Shown: positions 14,910-24,393, counted from the first letter of the stretch. The stretch is 36,842 bases of DNA from Bacteroidetes bacterium GWA2_40_15 (GCA_001768195.1 MENI01000091.1:1-36842), one strand, 5' to 3'. Numbers and translations are program-made. The notes: generated by a model not told the origin, from the letters alone.

Positions 14910-15827
14910 CTACCCGATGGCCTCAATATTGTACGGCGTCTTCTGGTAAACAAAATAGTTGAGCCAGTTGACAAACAGCAGATTGGCATGTGAACGCCAT
15001 TGCACAAGCGGAGGTTTGGCCGGATTATTATCGAGGTAATAGTTTACCGGTATCTCAATCGGAAGGTTCTTTTCGAGATCCCGCTTATACTCCTTATCGA
15101 GTGTATCAGGAGAGTATTCCGCATGACCTGTAAGATAGAATTCGCGTCCGTTATTGGCCGCTACAATATTAACACCTGACACTTCTGATTCTGATAGTAT
15201 TTTAAGCTCATGAACCTTATTGATATCATCCCGTCTGATTTCAGTATGCCGACTGTGAGGTACATAGAAAACATCATCAAATCCTCTGAAAATAGGATGT
15301 GTAGGATCATTTTTTAAGTGTCGGAATACTCCGAACATTTTTTTATCGAGAGGATATTTAGGAATACTATAATAATGATAGAGGGCAGCCTGGGCTCCCC
15401 AGCAAATAAACATCGAGGAGGTTACATTACTTTTTGCCCAGTCGAGGATATCAGTAAGTTCTTTCCAATAAGCCACCTCCTCAAAGGGCATTTGTTCAAC
15501 CGGGGCACCTGTAATGATAAGCCCATCATATTTTTTGTTCAGAATATGGCTGAAGTTCTTGTAAAAAGCCTGCATGTGCTCTTTGGGAGTGTTCTTTGAA
15601 GTATGTGTTGAAAGTTTGATCAGATCAAGCTCAACCTGTAGAGGTGAATTGGATAATAATCTGACAAGATCAATCTCGGTTGTGATCTTAACCGGCATAA
15701 GGTTCAGCAAAGCTATCCTGAGAGGACGAATATCCTGGTGAGTGGCACGCGTCTCATCCATAACAAAAATATTTTCCTTTTGCAGGAACTCTATGGCCGG
15801 AAGCTTATCGGGAATATTTAATGGCAT
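14910..15827 (-). CDS. metA: Homoserine O-acyltransferase MetA, predicted acetyl-CoA-specific
   Basis: A 305-residue MetA-family enzyme for the first committed step of methionine synthesis. C142 in FICWGAQAAL is the acyl-accepting nucleophile, and the TGHAEY segment supplies the catalytic His and Glu. Residue 111 is Glu (TGAPVE). In Bacillus cereus MetA this residue specifies acetyl-CoA, and its change to Gly switches to succinyl-CoA, so O-acetylhomoserine is the predicted product despite the common homoserine succinyltransferase label. It is monocistronic here. The 180 bp upstream were examined for a SAM riboswitch and none was recognised. Confidence 0.94.
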   Translation of the reverse strand: MPLNIPDKLPAIEFLQKENIFVMDETRATHQDIRPLRIALLNLMPVKITTEIDLVRLLSNSPLQVELDLIKLSTHTSKNTPKEHMQAFYKNFSHILNKKYDGLIITGAPVEQMPFEEVAYWKELTDILDWAKSNVTSSMFICWGAQAALYHYYSIPKYPLDKKMFGVFRHLKNDPTHPIFRGFDDVFYVPHSRHTEIRRDDINKVHELKILSESEVSGVNIVAANNGREFYLTGHAEYSPDTLDKEYKRDLEKNLPIEIPVNYYLDNNPAKPPLVQWRSHANLLFVNWLNYFVYQKTPYNIEAIG

Positions 15828-15977
15828 AACAGGTTTGTTTTACTCATTGCATAATATAAAGACTCGTAAAGTTACCAGTAAAATTATTTTCTGCAAGTCA
15901 TATATATCACAGATGAATGTATTATTCATCAGAGATATACTAATAATCACTTTTTACTGCTGTAATTCATTTTTTTA

Positions 15978-15985
15978 TATATTTG
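15978..15985 (+). promoter_or_regulatory. -7 box of the cytochrome c operon
   Basis: TATATTTG matches TAnnTTTG, 22 bp before the ATG of the cytochrome lipoprotein. The upstream T-rich stretch has no TTG at the standard spacing. Confidence 0.45.
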
Positions 15986-16007
15986 AGTCATATCCAGCAT
16001 CAATGGA

Positions 16008-16385
16008 ATGATATTAAAAACTGCAGAAAAGATTTTGGTTATTGCATCAATAACAGCTGCATTCTCGGCATCATGTGTGAATAACAATGAACTTGACCTG
16101 TATGGAATTCCCGATTGTGATACCACTAATGTCACATGGGATTCCAAAATATCAGCTATCATGCAGGCTAACTGTGTAACATGCCATGGAGAGGAAGTGA
16201 GTTATAATGGTGTCAGGCACGACAGCTATGAGAGCGAGATGGTTGTTGTAAATGACGGAAGGCTCAGGGGGGTGGTCAATCACCTCGACGGATATGTGAA
16301 AATGCCAAAAGACCGTGGAAAATTACCTGCCTGCGAGCTTCAGCTGATTAATACCTGGCTTGATAATGGTGCTCCGGAAAACTGA
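16008..16385 (+). CDS. Lipoprotein c-type cytochrome (single heme)
   Basis: A 125-residue exported protein. A short hydrophobic leader ends in a lipobox (SAS-C23), so the mature protein should be lipid-anchored. C56-V-T-C59-H60 is a CxxCH covalent heme site, and M99 in YVKMPKDRGKLP is the likely sixth ligand, as in cytochrome-c domains with a KMP motif. It starts an operon with a DUF5777 protein and a YceI protein, all exported. It could carry electrons to or from an envelope redox partner. The actual partner is not in this window. Confidence 0.85.
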   Translation: MILKTAEKILVIASITAAFSASCVNNNELDLYGIPDCDTTNVTWDSKISAIMQANCVTCHGEEVSYNGVRHDSYESEMVVVNDGRLRGVVNHLDGYVKMPKDRGKLPACELQLINTWLDNGAPEN

Positions 16386-16389
16386 TACA

Positions 16390-17289
16390 ATGAAATACAC
16401 AGGTCTGCTGGTACTACTATTTTTTGCAATATCCTGTCAGGGATCCTTCTCTCAGGATCTTGAAGACATCCTGGGTGCTCTGAATGAAAACACTCCTGAT
16501 TATGTTCATGGTACATTTAAAGGTACAACCATAATTAATGGCCAATCGGTTGAGATACCGGGGCATATGGATCTTCAATTCAATATTTCCCACCGTTTTG
16601 GGGCTATAAACCAGGGAATCTATACTCTCTTTGGAATTGACCAGGGAACAACCAGGTTAGGTTTCGAATATGGACTGAAAGACATAGTAGGTCTTGCCAT
16701 TGGAAGAAGTACGTATGAGAAAACTTATGACGGTGGAATAAAAGTTAAAATATTACGGCAGCAGACAGGGTTGAAGAACATTCCTGTAACCGTTTCACTC
16801 TATTCGACAGTATTCATTAAAACCCTTAAGTGGGAAGAACCTGACAGGGAAAATCTCTTCTCATCCAGGTTATCATATTCAGCACAATTGCTTATTGCCC
16901 GAAAATTCAATAGAAATCTTTCATTACAGATCACTCCTTCATTTATTCATAAGAATCTTGTCCCGACACCGGAAGACCAGAACAATATTTTTTCTGTAGG
17001 ATTCGGGGGACGATACAAGCTGACCCGCAAGTTTTCACTGAACGGAGAATACTACTGGTTACTCCCCGGAGAAACTGCAGACAATTATTCAAACTCTCTC
17101 GGATTGGGCTTCGATATCGAATCAGCCGGTCATGTATTTCAGATTATGGCTACTAACTCACAAATGATGTTTGCAAGGGGCTTTATAACAGAAACTGAAG
17201 GGAAATGGTCAGAGGGTGATATATTCTTCGGATTCAATATATACAGGGTCTTTTCGACAGGAAGAAAAAACAAAACCGGAAGAAACTAA
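16390..17289 (+). CDS. DUF5777-type outer-membrane beta-barrel protein
   Basis: About 299 residues from the ATG at 16390. That start is chosen because it lies 4 bp after the cytochrome stop and begins a clean signal sequence; an in-frame ATG at 16360 would put ten charged residues first and overlap the previous gene. The leader ends AISCQGSFSQ, so either lipoprotein or type I processing is possible. The rest is aromatic-rich alternating beta strands resembling the Bacteroidota DUF5777 family, which often accompanies cytochrome c and YceI genes. No biochemical function is established. A small outer-membrane barrel is the best structural guess. Confidence 0.75.
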   Translation: MKYTGLLVLLFFAISCQGSFSQDLEDILGALNENTPDYVHGTFKGTTIINGQSVEIPGHMDLQFNISHRFGAINQGIYTLFGIDQGTTRLGFEYGLKDIVGLAIGRSTYEKTYDGGIKVKILRQQTGLKNIPVTVSLYSTVFIKTLKWEEPDRENLFSSRLSYSAQLLIARKFNRNLSLQITPSFIHKNLVPTPEDQNNIFSVGFGGRYKLTRKFSLNGEYYWLLPGETADNYSNSLGLGFDIESAGHVFQIMATNSQMMFARGFITETEGKWSEGDIFFGFNIYRVFSTGRKNKTGRN

Positions 17290-17865
17290 ATGAAAAAAGG
17301 ATATTTTAAAATTTTTGCAGCTTCAATCCTGGTTCCCTTATCCATGCTATTAAGTGGGTTTCAGGAAAAGAGTGTCATATTTACATGTAAAACCGGACAG
17401 GCAGGTTTTCTTTCAGATGCTCCCCTTGAAATGATTAAAGCATCCAGTAAAAATCTTACAGGAGCTCTAAATCTTAAAGACAGGTCTTTTTCATTTCTGC
17501 TTCCTACAAAAACCTTTGAAGGTTTCAACAGCAGTTTGCAGAGAACCCATTTTAATGAAGATTATATGGAAACTGATCTGTATCCAAACTCTTCTTTCAG
17601 AGGAAAGATAATAGAAGAAGTTGACCTTTCAATTCCCGGCACATATAAAATAAGAGCAAAAGGCAGAATGTCCATTCATGGGGTTGAAAATGACAGGATT
17701 GTAAGATGTGACCTGGTAGTAGGTGAGAACAGGATTGACGTTATAGCCAGTTTCACTGTTTTCCTTGCCGATCATAGTATCAGTATCCCATCTATACTCA
17801 ACCAGAAGATTGCGGAAGAAATCAAGGTTGATATCATTTTTACACTAACTCCTCTTTCTGATTAA
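17290..17865 (+). CDS. YceI-family secreted lipocalin-like protein
   Basis: A 191-residue exported protein whose ATG directly follows the previous stop. After the leader (about 22 residues) the beta-strand pattern and the NxxFxGKI and YKIRAKGRMSIHGVEN blocks match YceI proteins, which bind isoprenoid chains such as those of quinones. Together with the upstream cytochrome c and DUF5777 genes this forms a compact exported set, plausibly for quinone or lipid-linked redox chemistry in the envelope. The ligand is inferred from the family only. Confidence 0.82.
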   Translation: MKKGYFKIFAASILVPLSMLLSGFQEKSVIFTCKTGQAGFLSDAPLEMIKASSKNLTGALNLKDRSFSFLLPTKTFEGFNSSLQRTHFNEDYMETDLYPNSSFRGKIIEEVDLSIPGTYKIRAKGRMSIHGVENDRIVRCDLVVGENRIDVIASFTVFLADHSISIPSILNQKIAEEIKVDIIFTLTPLSD

Positions 17866-17866
17866 T

Positions 17867-20800
17867 ATGAAAAGGGCGATCTTACTGGCAAGTGTGTTTT
17901 GCCTGCTGACAATCATACAAAAGGTAATGGCGCAAACACCTTTTCTAAAACCTCACCAGCTTTTCAGAGGCAAGGAGGAATACAATGTCAATGTTATTTA
18001 TCAGGATCCCAAAGGATGGATATGGTTTGGAACTGATCATGGATTATTCAGGTTCGATGGAATAAATTACACCAAGTTCACTGCTTCTGAAGGGCTTGCT
18101 GATGAACAGATTACGGCAATCAAAAGCACATCTGAGAGAGAAATATGGATCGGACATAAGACAGGAAAAATATCTATATATGATGGTAATGTATTCTATC
18201 AGTTTAAACCTGAAGAGGGATTGGGAAATATTGAGATAACTGATATTGATTCAGACAGCTCGGGGGTGATCTGGTATTCAACCCTTGGAGAAGGTGTATT
18301 CCGGTATGACAATAGGTACCTTACCAATCTGAACACTGATGATAGTATTTCTGATAATTATGTATATGACATTGAGATTGATAAAGATGGTGCCTTATGG
18401 CTGGCCACCGATAATGGAATTACCCGTATTTTCGAGGGTAAAAGTGAGATAATATCAATGAAAGACGGTCTTAATGATAATATTGTGAGGGCAATTAAGG
18501 TCTCACAGGATGACCGGATATGGGTTGGGACAGAAGAAAAAGGTCTGTCAATATATGATAACAGGAAAAAGATATTCAGTTCCATAGAAGGATGGAATTT
18601 CGGAGCTGTTACCGGTTTTACAATTAGTCTTGAGAATGATATCTGGATAAGTACTGAGAGGCAGGGAATTATACAGCTGAAACTTTCAGAAACCGGCATC
18701 CCTCTGTACCATCAGATTACAGATAAGGAAGGCCTTATTTCCAACAGGTTAAATACAATAATCAAAGACAGGGAAGACAATATCTGGATTGGTGGAAAGC
18801 AGGGAATTATACAGGCACTGCCTCCGGCCTTCGAATTTCTGAATAAAACAAATGGAACTCCTTTCGAAGAGGCTTATAATATCTATAAAGACAAAAATAA
18901 TGATTTATGGGTATGCACTGAATCGGGCCTTTTCAGAGGTACTCCTGACAATACCGGACAATATGCATGGGAAAACATAAGCAACAGATTACATATTGGG
19001 AAAGTAAATTTCATTTCGCTTTTCAGTGACAGGACAGGCCAGATATGGGCCGGCACTTATGGTGCCGGAGTTTTCAGAATAAATCCTGACAACCTGAGCT
19101 TTAAAAAATTTACAGCACCTGGTGATCTTAATGATAATAATGTCATTTCCATTTCCGGAAATGACAGTCTGATATGGTTTTCAACACTTGGAGGCGGTGT
19201 ATCATGTTATAATTTAAATGAATCAGAATTCGTCAGGTTTCAATACAATGAACTTAATAATTCTTATATCTATTCAACCAAAACAGATAAATCAGGCAAA
19301 ATATGGATAGCCGGTTCATTAAAATATCCTGCCTATGTTTCAGATGACAGCATTCATCTTATTAAGCATGAAGGAGTAAGATTTTCTCAATTATATAGTA
19401 TTGCAATAGATTCATCAGACGGTATATGGTTTAGTACAGGAGATAAAGGAATTATCAGAATATCAGGTGATAGTTCTTATGTTCTTGGAGAAACAGACGG
19501 TATTTCATTTGATCAGATTCAATCAATAATATTTGATAAGCTTGACAATCTTCTGGTTATATCTAATCGTGGCCTTCTGTTCTTTAAACCCGGTAAAGGT
19601 GTTTTACTTGAATTAGGAGAGAATTCAGGTCTTTCATATAAGTATCCGGTATTAAATTCAGTATATTCTGACAAAGATGGACACATCTGGATAGGCACCG
19701 AAACGGGAATAATTATTTACAATCCTGATTATCTTAAGTTTATCGGTCAGAATCCAAGAGTATTCCTGTCAACAAGAAACCTTTTTTATAACCCGATTGA
19801 GGATGACAGGAGCAGGTTCAGATACAGCGACAACAATTTTACCTTCGGATATACCGGTATCTGGTTCAGCAATCCTGAAGGTCTGAGCTACAGATATAAA
19901 TTGGAAGGTTATGATATTGATTGGTTATATTCCAACAGGAACCAGACACTAACCTATTCGAAACTCCCTTCAGGAAATTATTCTTTTAAAGTAGAAGTCA
20001 GCCTCGATGGCAAAACCTGGTACAGCTCTGAAGATTCATCCTATACATTTATTTTAAAGCCTCCATTCTGGAGACGCTGGTGGTTCCTTTCGGGATTGAT
20101 TATTCTCATTATCAGCGGCATATATTTATATATAAAACAAAGGCTGTCTAAACTCGAACAGGCAAAAGAGAAACTTGAATTCGAAGTAGAGAAACGTACT
20201 GAAGAGATCAGAAATAAGAACAGGGAGCTTGAGATACAAAAGACTGAGATTGCACTGCAGAGAGATATTGCTGAAGAACAGAGAGACAAAATTGAGGCCC
20301 AGAAAGAAGAGATACAGTCGAGTATCCGCTACGCGAGCAGGATTCAGACTGCTGCCCTTCCTCCCAAGAAACACCTTGATTCTATCCTTAAGGAGTATTT
20401 TATTCTCAATAAACCATGCGAGATTGTGAGCGGGGATTTTTACTGGATAGCAAAAAACAGCACTCATACATTCTTTTCTGTGGGAGACTGCACCGGACAT
20501 GGTGTTCCGGGTTCATTTATGAGTATGCTTGGAATAAGTGCTCTTAATGATATTGTTAAATCGGTTCAGGTGTGCACAGCTTCATCGGTACTTAACATAT
20601 TAAGAGAGAGGATACATGAATCACTGCATCAGCAGGATGCTGACAAGGACCTTACCACTTTTGATGGAATGGATATAAATCTTTGCATACTGGATCCGGA
20701 AACCAACATTATCCAGTTTTCAGGTGCACATAATTCATTATACCTGATAAGAGATGGAGAGATCAATATATATCCGGCTGATAAAATTGATATCGGGCGA

Positions 20801-21070
20801 TTCTCCGAGGAAAGAGCAGAATTTACAAATCACTTAATAAAGTGCATTAAAGGAGATATATTGTATCTTTTTACAGACGGATATGCAGATCAGTTCGGAG
20901 GCCCCAGAGGAAGAAAATACAAATCACAGAGATTCCGGGATTTCCTGATATCTGTTCACAGGGAAAGTATGGAAACCCAGGAAAAAATGCTCAATGAAGA
21001 AATTGAAAACTGGAAAGGCAAGATGTCTCAGACAGATGATATTATGGTGATGGGTGTAAAAATATTATAA
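17867..21070 (+). CDS. Propeller sensor with SpoIIE-type PP2C phosphatase output
   Basis: A 1067-residue membrane signalling protein. The leader (about 22 residues) is followed by some 14 repeats of the two-component-regulator-propeller type (IWFGTxxGLFRYDG-like), enough for two 7-bladed propellers. Then comes a Y_Y_Y domain (YRYKLEGYDIDWLYSN region), a transmembrane helix near residues 739-758 and a Glu/Lys-rich coiled coil to about residue 820. The C-terminal PP2C/SpoIIE phosphatase domain contains SGDFYW, GDCTGHGVPGSFMSMLG and TDGYADQFGG, with the metal-binding aspartates present. Most propeller sensors in Bacteroidota end in histidine kinase or HTH domains; this one should dephosphorylate a serine/threonine target. 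The gene begins 1 bp after the YceI stop, so it is part of the cytochrome operon. Its target is not encoded nearby. Confidence 0.9.
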   Translation: MKRAILLASVFCLLTIIQKVMAQTPFLKPHQLFRGKEEYNVNVIYQDPKGWIWFGTDHGLFRFDGINYTKFTASEGLADEQITAIKSTSEREIWIGHKTGKISIYDGNVFYQFKPEEGLGNIEITDIDSDSSGVIWYSTLGEGVFRYDNRYLTNLNTDDSISDNYVYDIEIDKDGALWLATDNGITRIFEGKSEIISMKDGLNDNIVRAIKVSQDDRIWVGTEEKGLSIYDNRKKIFSSIEGWNFGAVTGFTISLENDIWISTERQGIIQLKLSETGIPLYHQITDKEGLISNRLNTIIKDREDNIWIGGKQGIIQALPPAFEFLNKTNGTPFEEAYNIYKDKNNDLWVCTESGLFRGTPDNTGQYAWENISNRLHIGKVNFISLFSDRTGQIWAGTYGAGVFRINPDNLSFKKFTAPGDLNDNNVISISGNDSLIWFSTLGGGVSCYNLNESEFVRFQYNELNNSYIYSTKTDKSGKIWIAGSLKYPAYVSDDSIHLIKHEGVRFSQLYSIAIDSSDGIWFSTGDKGIIRISGDSSYVLGETDGISFDQIQSIIFDKLDNLLVISNRGLLFFKPGKGVLLELGENSGLSYKYPVLNSVYSDKDGHIWIGTETGIIIYNPDYLKFIGQNPRVFLSTRNLFYNPIEDDRSRFRYSDNNFTFGYTGIWFSNPEGLSYRYKLEGYDIDWLYSNRNQTLTYSKLPSGNYSFKVEVSLDGKTWYSSEDSSYTFILKPPFWRRWWFLSGLIILIISGIYLYIKQRLSKLEQAKEKLEFEVEKRTEEIRNKNRELEIQKTEIALQRDIAEEQRDKIEAQKEEIQSSIRYASRIQTAALPPKKHLDSILKEYFILNKPCEIVSGDFYWIAKNSTHTFFSVGDCTGHGVPGSFMSMLGISALNDIVKSVQVCTASSVLNILRERIHESLHQQDADKDLTTFDGMDINLCILDPETNIIQFSGAHNSLYLIRDGEINIYPADKIDIGRFSEERAEFTNHLIKCIKGDILYLFTDGYADQFGGPRGRKYKSQRFRDFLISVHRESMETQEKMLNEEIENWKGKMSQTDDIMVMGVKIL

Positions 21071-21071
21071 T

Positions 21072-21617
21072 CTATTCTGATAGCCAGACAACTACCCTAT
21101 CTGATGTTGGTTTTTCCTTTGGAGGAATTACATCAACAAGATTTCCTTTTTCATCTATCAGATACTTCTGAAAATTCCAGCTCACTTCTGAATCCTTGAC
21201 CCCATTTTTCTCCATTGAGGTCAGCCATTTGTACACAGGATGCATATCATCTCCCTTAACAGATATCTTCTCCATTATCGGAAATGTTACTCCGTAATTA
21301 TCAGTGCAGAATTTACGTATATCTGTAGCTGATCCCGGTTCCTGGTTCATGAAGTTGTTTGCAGGAAAGCCTATAATAACAAAGTCATCACCCTGATACT
21401 TCTCATATACCTCTTCAAGATCCTTGTACTGAGGAGTCAACCCGCATTTTGAAGCAACATTGACAACCATCACCTTCTTCCCTTTAAGTGAACTGAAGTC
21501 GAAATTCTCTCCTTCGAGAGTTTTCACTTTAAAATCATAGAATCCGGATGACTGGGCTGTTACTGAAACTGAAATTGACAGGATGACAAATAATGTAATA
21601 AGCTTATTTATTCTCAT
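21072..21617 (-). CDS. Exported thiol/glutathione peroxidase (intact)
   Basis: A 181-residue glutathione-peroxidase-fold protein with a signal peptide (cleavage near residue 22). C58 in VASKCGLTPQY is the peroxidatic cysteine. C104 in KFCTDNYG matches the resolving cysteine of thioredoxin-dependent family members. W147-N148 supply two of the catalytic tetrad residues. The fourth, normally Gln in FPCNQF, is Asn (N88 in FPANNF), an uncommon substitution that might lower activity. It is full length, unlike the remnant at 3785-4027. It is convergent with the sensor gene with 1 bp between stops. A minus-strand -7-like box (TAATTTTG) lies at 21669-21676. Confidence 0.9.
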   Translation of the reverse strand: MRINKLITLFVILSISVSVTAQSSGFYDFKVKTLEGENFDFSSLKGKKVMVVNVASKCGLTPQYKDLEEVYEKYQGDDFVIIGFPANNFMNQEPGSATDIRKFCTDNYGVTFPIMEKISVKGDDMHPVYKWLTSMEKNGVKDSEVSWNFQKYLIDEKGNLVDVIPPKEKPTSDRVVVWLSE

Positions 21618-21668
21618 TTTAAATTATTTTATTTTAACTTTCGCTACTTTTTTTTATTGGTTTATTTA

Positions 21669-21676
21669 CAAAATTA
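21669..21676 (-). promoter_or_regulatory. -7 box of the glutathione peroxidase gene
   Basis: On the minus strand this reads TAATTTTG (TAnnTTTG) and lies 51 bp before the peroxidase ATG. A candidate TTG further upstream has a spacer of about 23 bp, longer than usual, so only the -7 element is supported. Confidence 0.35.
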
Positions 21677-21694
21677 AACAATCAAACGGTCTAT

Positions 21695-22681
21695 ATGTTC
21701 AAAAAATTCTGGAAAACAATTAAATATCTGTTTATTCTCATTGTCATTCTGTATGCGATGCCCCGTTCAATATTGCCTACAAACACTTTCGGATCTGAGC
21801 TCAAAGAACTTGACAGGTATATAAAGCTGAATGATATCGAAAACAGGTTAATTGAATACAGGGATGATACAGAGGCTTTAAAACTGAAGCTTGCACAGGT
21901 CGATATAATTAACAACAGCCGCAAAAGGTATAAAGCACAGCCTGTAAAACTTGATATTCTTGCATCGAGAGTCGCAAATAAGATGTGTAAAGAGGCTGCT
22001 GAAAACGATTTTATTGGCCATTGGAACCTTGCAGGGGAAAAGCCTTACCACAGATATGCCTTTGCAGGCGGTTCCGATCATGTCTCCGAAAATGCATTTG
22101 GAGAGTGGACCACTGGCAGCTATTCAGTTTCACCATCAACCATTGCCTCGATGATGAAAAAAGGCCATTCTGAATTTATGGCCGAAAAAGCACCTAATGA
22201 CGGACACAAGAAAACCATTATTGAGAAGTATCATAATTTTGTAGGACTGGGGTATTACCTCTCATCAAATCAGTTCAGGTACTATGAAGAGTTTATTGAC
22301 AGGTATCTGGAATTTGAAAATATCCGTGCAGAAGTTAAAGTTGGCCAGTCAACAGTTATATCAGTAAAACCAATAAGCAACAGTTATCTTTATTATCTGA
22401 TTGTCTATCGTGAAAAAGTTCCTGAGCCAATGAGCCCTTCCCAGATAAAAAGGATGGCAAGCTATGCAGACTTTACCAAAGAAGAGTATCTTAAACTAAC
22501 AGCTTGGGAACTTTCTGAATTCAAATCAGGCGACAGCTATAATATTCCTTTAATGTTTTCAAAAGAAGGATTATACTATATCCATATCTACCTCGATAAC
22601 AAGGAGTTTACAAAACCGGCTTCATTGAACACAAAAGGCAAAAAATCAGCAAGCGGAATAGTTATCACAGTAGATAACTGA
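21695..22681 (+). CDS. CAP/SCP-domain secreted or membrane-anchored protein
   Basis: A 328-residue protein with an N-terminal hydrophobic helix (about residues 8-24) that may be a signal anchor. Residues about 85-200 match the CAP (SCP/PR1) fold: the DFIGHWNLAGEKPYHRYAFAGG block, VSENAFG and the GHSEFMAEKAPNDGHKKTII segment provide the conserved His/Glu residues of the CAP cavity. The C-terminal roughly 110 residues form a separate beta-rich domain. Bacterial CAP proteins are secreted and of mostly unknown function (lipid binding or proteolysis proposed). It is followed 47 bp later by a gamma-glutamyltransferase gene. Confidence 0.82.
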   Translation: MFKKFWKTIKYLFILIVILYAMPRSILPTNTFGSELKELDRYIKLNDIENRLIEYRDDTEALKLKLAQVDIINNSRKRYKAQPVKLDILASRVANKMCKEAAENDFIGHWNLAGEKPYHRYAFAGGSDHVSENAFGEWTTGSYSVSPSTIASMMKKGHSEFMAEKAPNDGHKKTIIEKYHNFVGLGYYLSSNQFRYYEEFIDRYLEFENIRAEVKVGQSTVISVKPISNSYLYYLIVYREKVPEPMSPSQIKRMASYADFTKEEYLKLTAWELSEFKSGDSYNIPLMFSKEGLYYIHIYLDNKEFTKPASLNTKGKKSASGIVITVDN

Positions 22682-22728
22682 TCAGTAATTCTTTTTGCAT
22701 AACTTAGCATAAACTGATAAGGCTGATT

Positions 22729-24393
22729 ATGAAAAAGATCAAAACAATCCTTCTATTAATTGCACTATTTGTGATTTCAGGAACATCATACGGAAATAGC
22801 CAGCATCTAACATCTGTAGCTTCAGGTAAGGCAGGGATTATCGCTGCAGGGCCATCTGCATCTGTAAAAGCCGGACTCACCATTCTGGACCAGGGGGGCA
22901 ATGCAGTGGATGCGGCATCAGCTGTCATTTTCAACCTGGCTGTATCCGACTACGGTCTCTTCTGCATCGGAGGTGAAGTACCTTTCATGTTCTACGAAAC
23001 AGGCAGCCGGAAAGTAATGGTATTCAATGGAATGGGTGGAGCTCCCCTCGACCTGAAAGCAATTGAATGGTATTACTCAAACGGAATACCTAAAAACGGC
23101 ATTAAATCGGCCACGGTACCAAGTGCTGTAAGCACTGTGCTGACTGCACTTGAGCTTAAAGGAACAATGTCATTTGAAAAGGTGATCGCACCCACTCTTT
23201 CACTTCTGGATTCAGGGAAACTATCATGGCATAAAAGCCTGGCAGTAACATTGCGAAAACTTGTCTCGGCAGAAAAGGAGACAAAGGGATCGCGCGAACA
23301 AAAGATCAGGGCAGCACGCGACAGGTTTTACAAAGGGGATATAGCAGATGAGCTTAATAAATACTATATAAGCTCAGGTGGATTTCTGAGAAAAACTGAC
23401 CTTGAAGCACATAAAACCGTGGTTGAGGAAGCTGTATCTGTAAATTACAGAGGACTTTCAGTTTACAAGTGCAATACCTGGACACAGGGACCGGTATTAT
23501 TGCAGTCGCTGAAGCTTCTCGGGAATTATGACCTTAAATCAATGGGATTCTTCTCATCCGATTATATCCATGTAACGACAGAAGCAATGAAGCTGGCCTA
23601 TGCCGACCGTGACAAATACTATGGAGATCCTTCGTTTGTTTCTGTGCCATTAAAGCAATTATTATCAGATCAGTACGCTAAGATAAGATTTCCCCTTATC
23701 GATATGAAGAAGGCTTCATATAAAATTCGTCCGGGCGATCCCGTAAAAATGATTGCCAACGATGGCCCCGGAGAGATATGGCCGGGAGAAAAGGGGACAA
23801 CAACCTGTGTGGTTGTCGATAAATGGGGAAATGTTGTTGCAGCTACTCCCAGTGCAAATCCTGAATATGGAATCTGTGAAACTCTTGGAATAGCTCATAA
23901 CACCAGATTAAGCAGTCTTAATACTCAGAAGGGCCACCCCAACTCAATTGAACCCGGGAAACGTCCGCGAATAACCCTTACCCCTACCATTGTACTTAAG
24001 AATGATAAACCTTTCCTGGCTATGAGCGTGGCAGGCGGAGATATGCAGGACCAGGTCTCATTACAACTGCTCCTTGATATAGCTGAATTTGGAATGATGC
24101 CTGAACAAGCAATATCTGCACCTCGAATATATTCTCACCAAATACAGGACTCCTTCAATCCATCATCTGATCCGGCTGTCAGAACCGGGAAAACAGCAGC
24201 ACTTGACATTTATAAGACTGACCAGGCAGTAATTGATGATCTTTCTGCCCGCGGTCACATCATGAATGTCGTTCAGGGTGCAATTGCACATCCGATTGCG
24301 ATCTTTACCGACCAGTTAACCGGTATATCATATGCCGCCACACAAAAAGGAAAGAGATGCGGTGCAGTTAAGCAGTCAGTGGAGAATCAATAG
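22729..24393 (+). CDS. ggt: Gamma-glutamyltransferase family protein
   Basis: A 554-residue exported Ntn-hydrolase with a signal peptide (first about 23 residues). The N-terminal half carries the family block GGNAVDAASA and the pattern GLFCIGGEVPFMFY. The autoprocessing site is the Thr run 357-359 in EKGTTTCVVVDKWGN: cleavage there exposes the catalytic Thr of the small subunit. Downstream PGKRPRITLTPTIV and AVAGG-like (SVAGGDMQDQ) blocks are the small-subunit substrate motifs. It should cleave or transfer gamma-glutamyl groups in the periplasm, for example from glutathione. Divergence around the catalytic Thr makes some other Ntn amidase specificity possible. Confidence 0.9.
   Translation: MKKIKTILLLIALFVISGTSYGNSQHLTSVASGKAGIIAAGPSASVKAGLTILDQGGNAVDAASAVIFNLAVSDYGLFCIGGEVPFMFYETGSRKVMVFNGMGGAPLDLKAIEWYYSNGIPKNGIKSATVPSAVSTVLTALELKGTMSFEKVIAPTLSLLDSGKLSWHKSLAVTLRKLVSAEKETKGSREQKIRAARDRFYKGDIADELNKYYISSGGFLRKTDLEAHKTVVEEAVSVNYRGLSVYKCNTWTQGPVLLQSLKLLGNYDLKSMGFFSSDYIHVTTEAMKLAYADRDKYYGDPSFVSVPLKQLLSDQYAKIRFPLIDMKKASYKIRPGDPVKMIANDGPGEIWPGEKGTTTCVVVDKWGNVVAATPSANPEYGICETLGIAHNTRLSSLNTQKGHPNSIEPGKRPRITLTPTIVLKNDKPFLAMSVAGGDMQDQVSLQLLLDIAEFGMMPEQAISAPRIYSHQIQDSFNPSSDPAVRTGKTAALDIYKTDQAVIDDLSARGHIMNVVQGAIAHPIAIFTDQLTGISYAATQKGKRCGAVKQSVENQ

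Noticed and set aside
15828-16007. SAM riboswitch upstream of metA
   Set aside because: No recognisable SAM-riboswitch core or terminator was seen in the 180 bp; the gap is AT-rich without the conserved helices.
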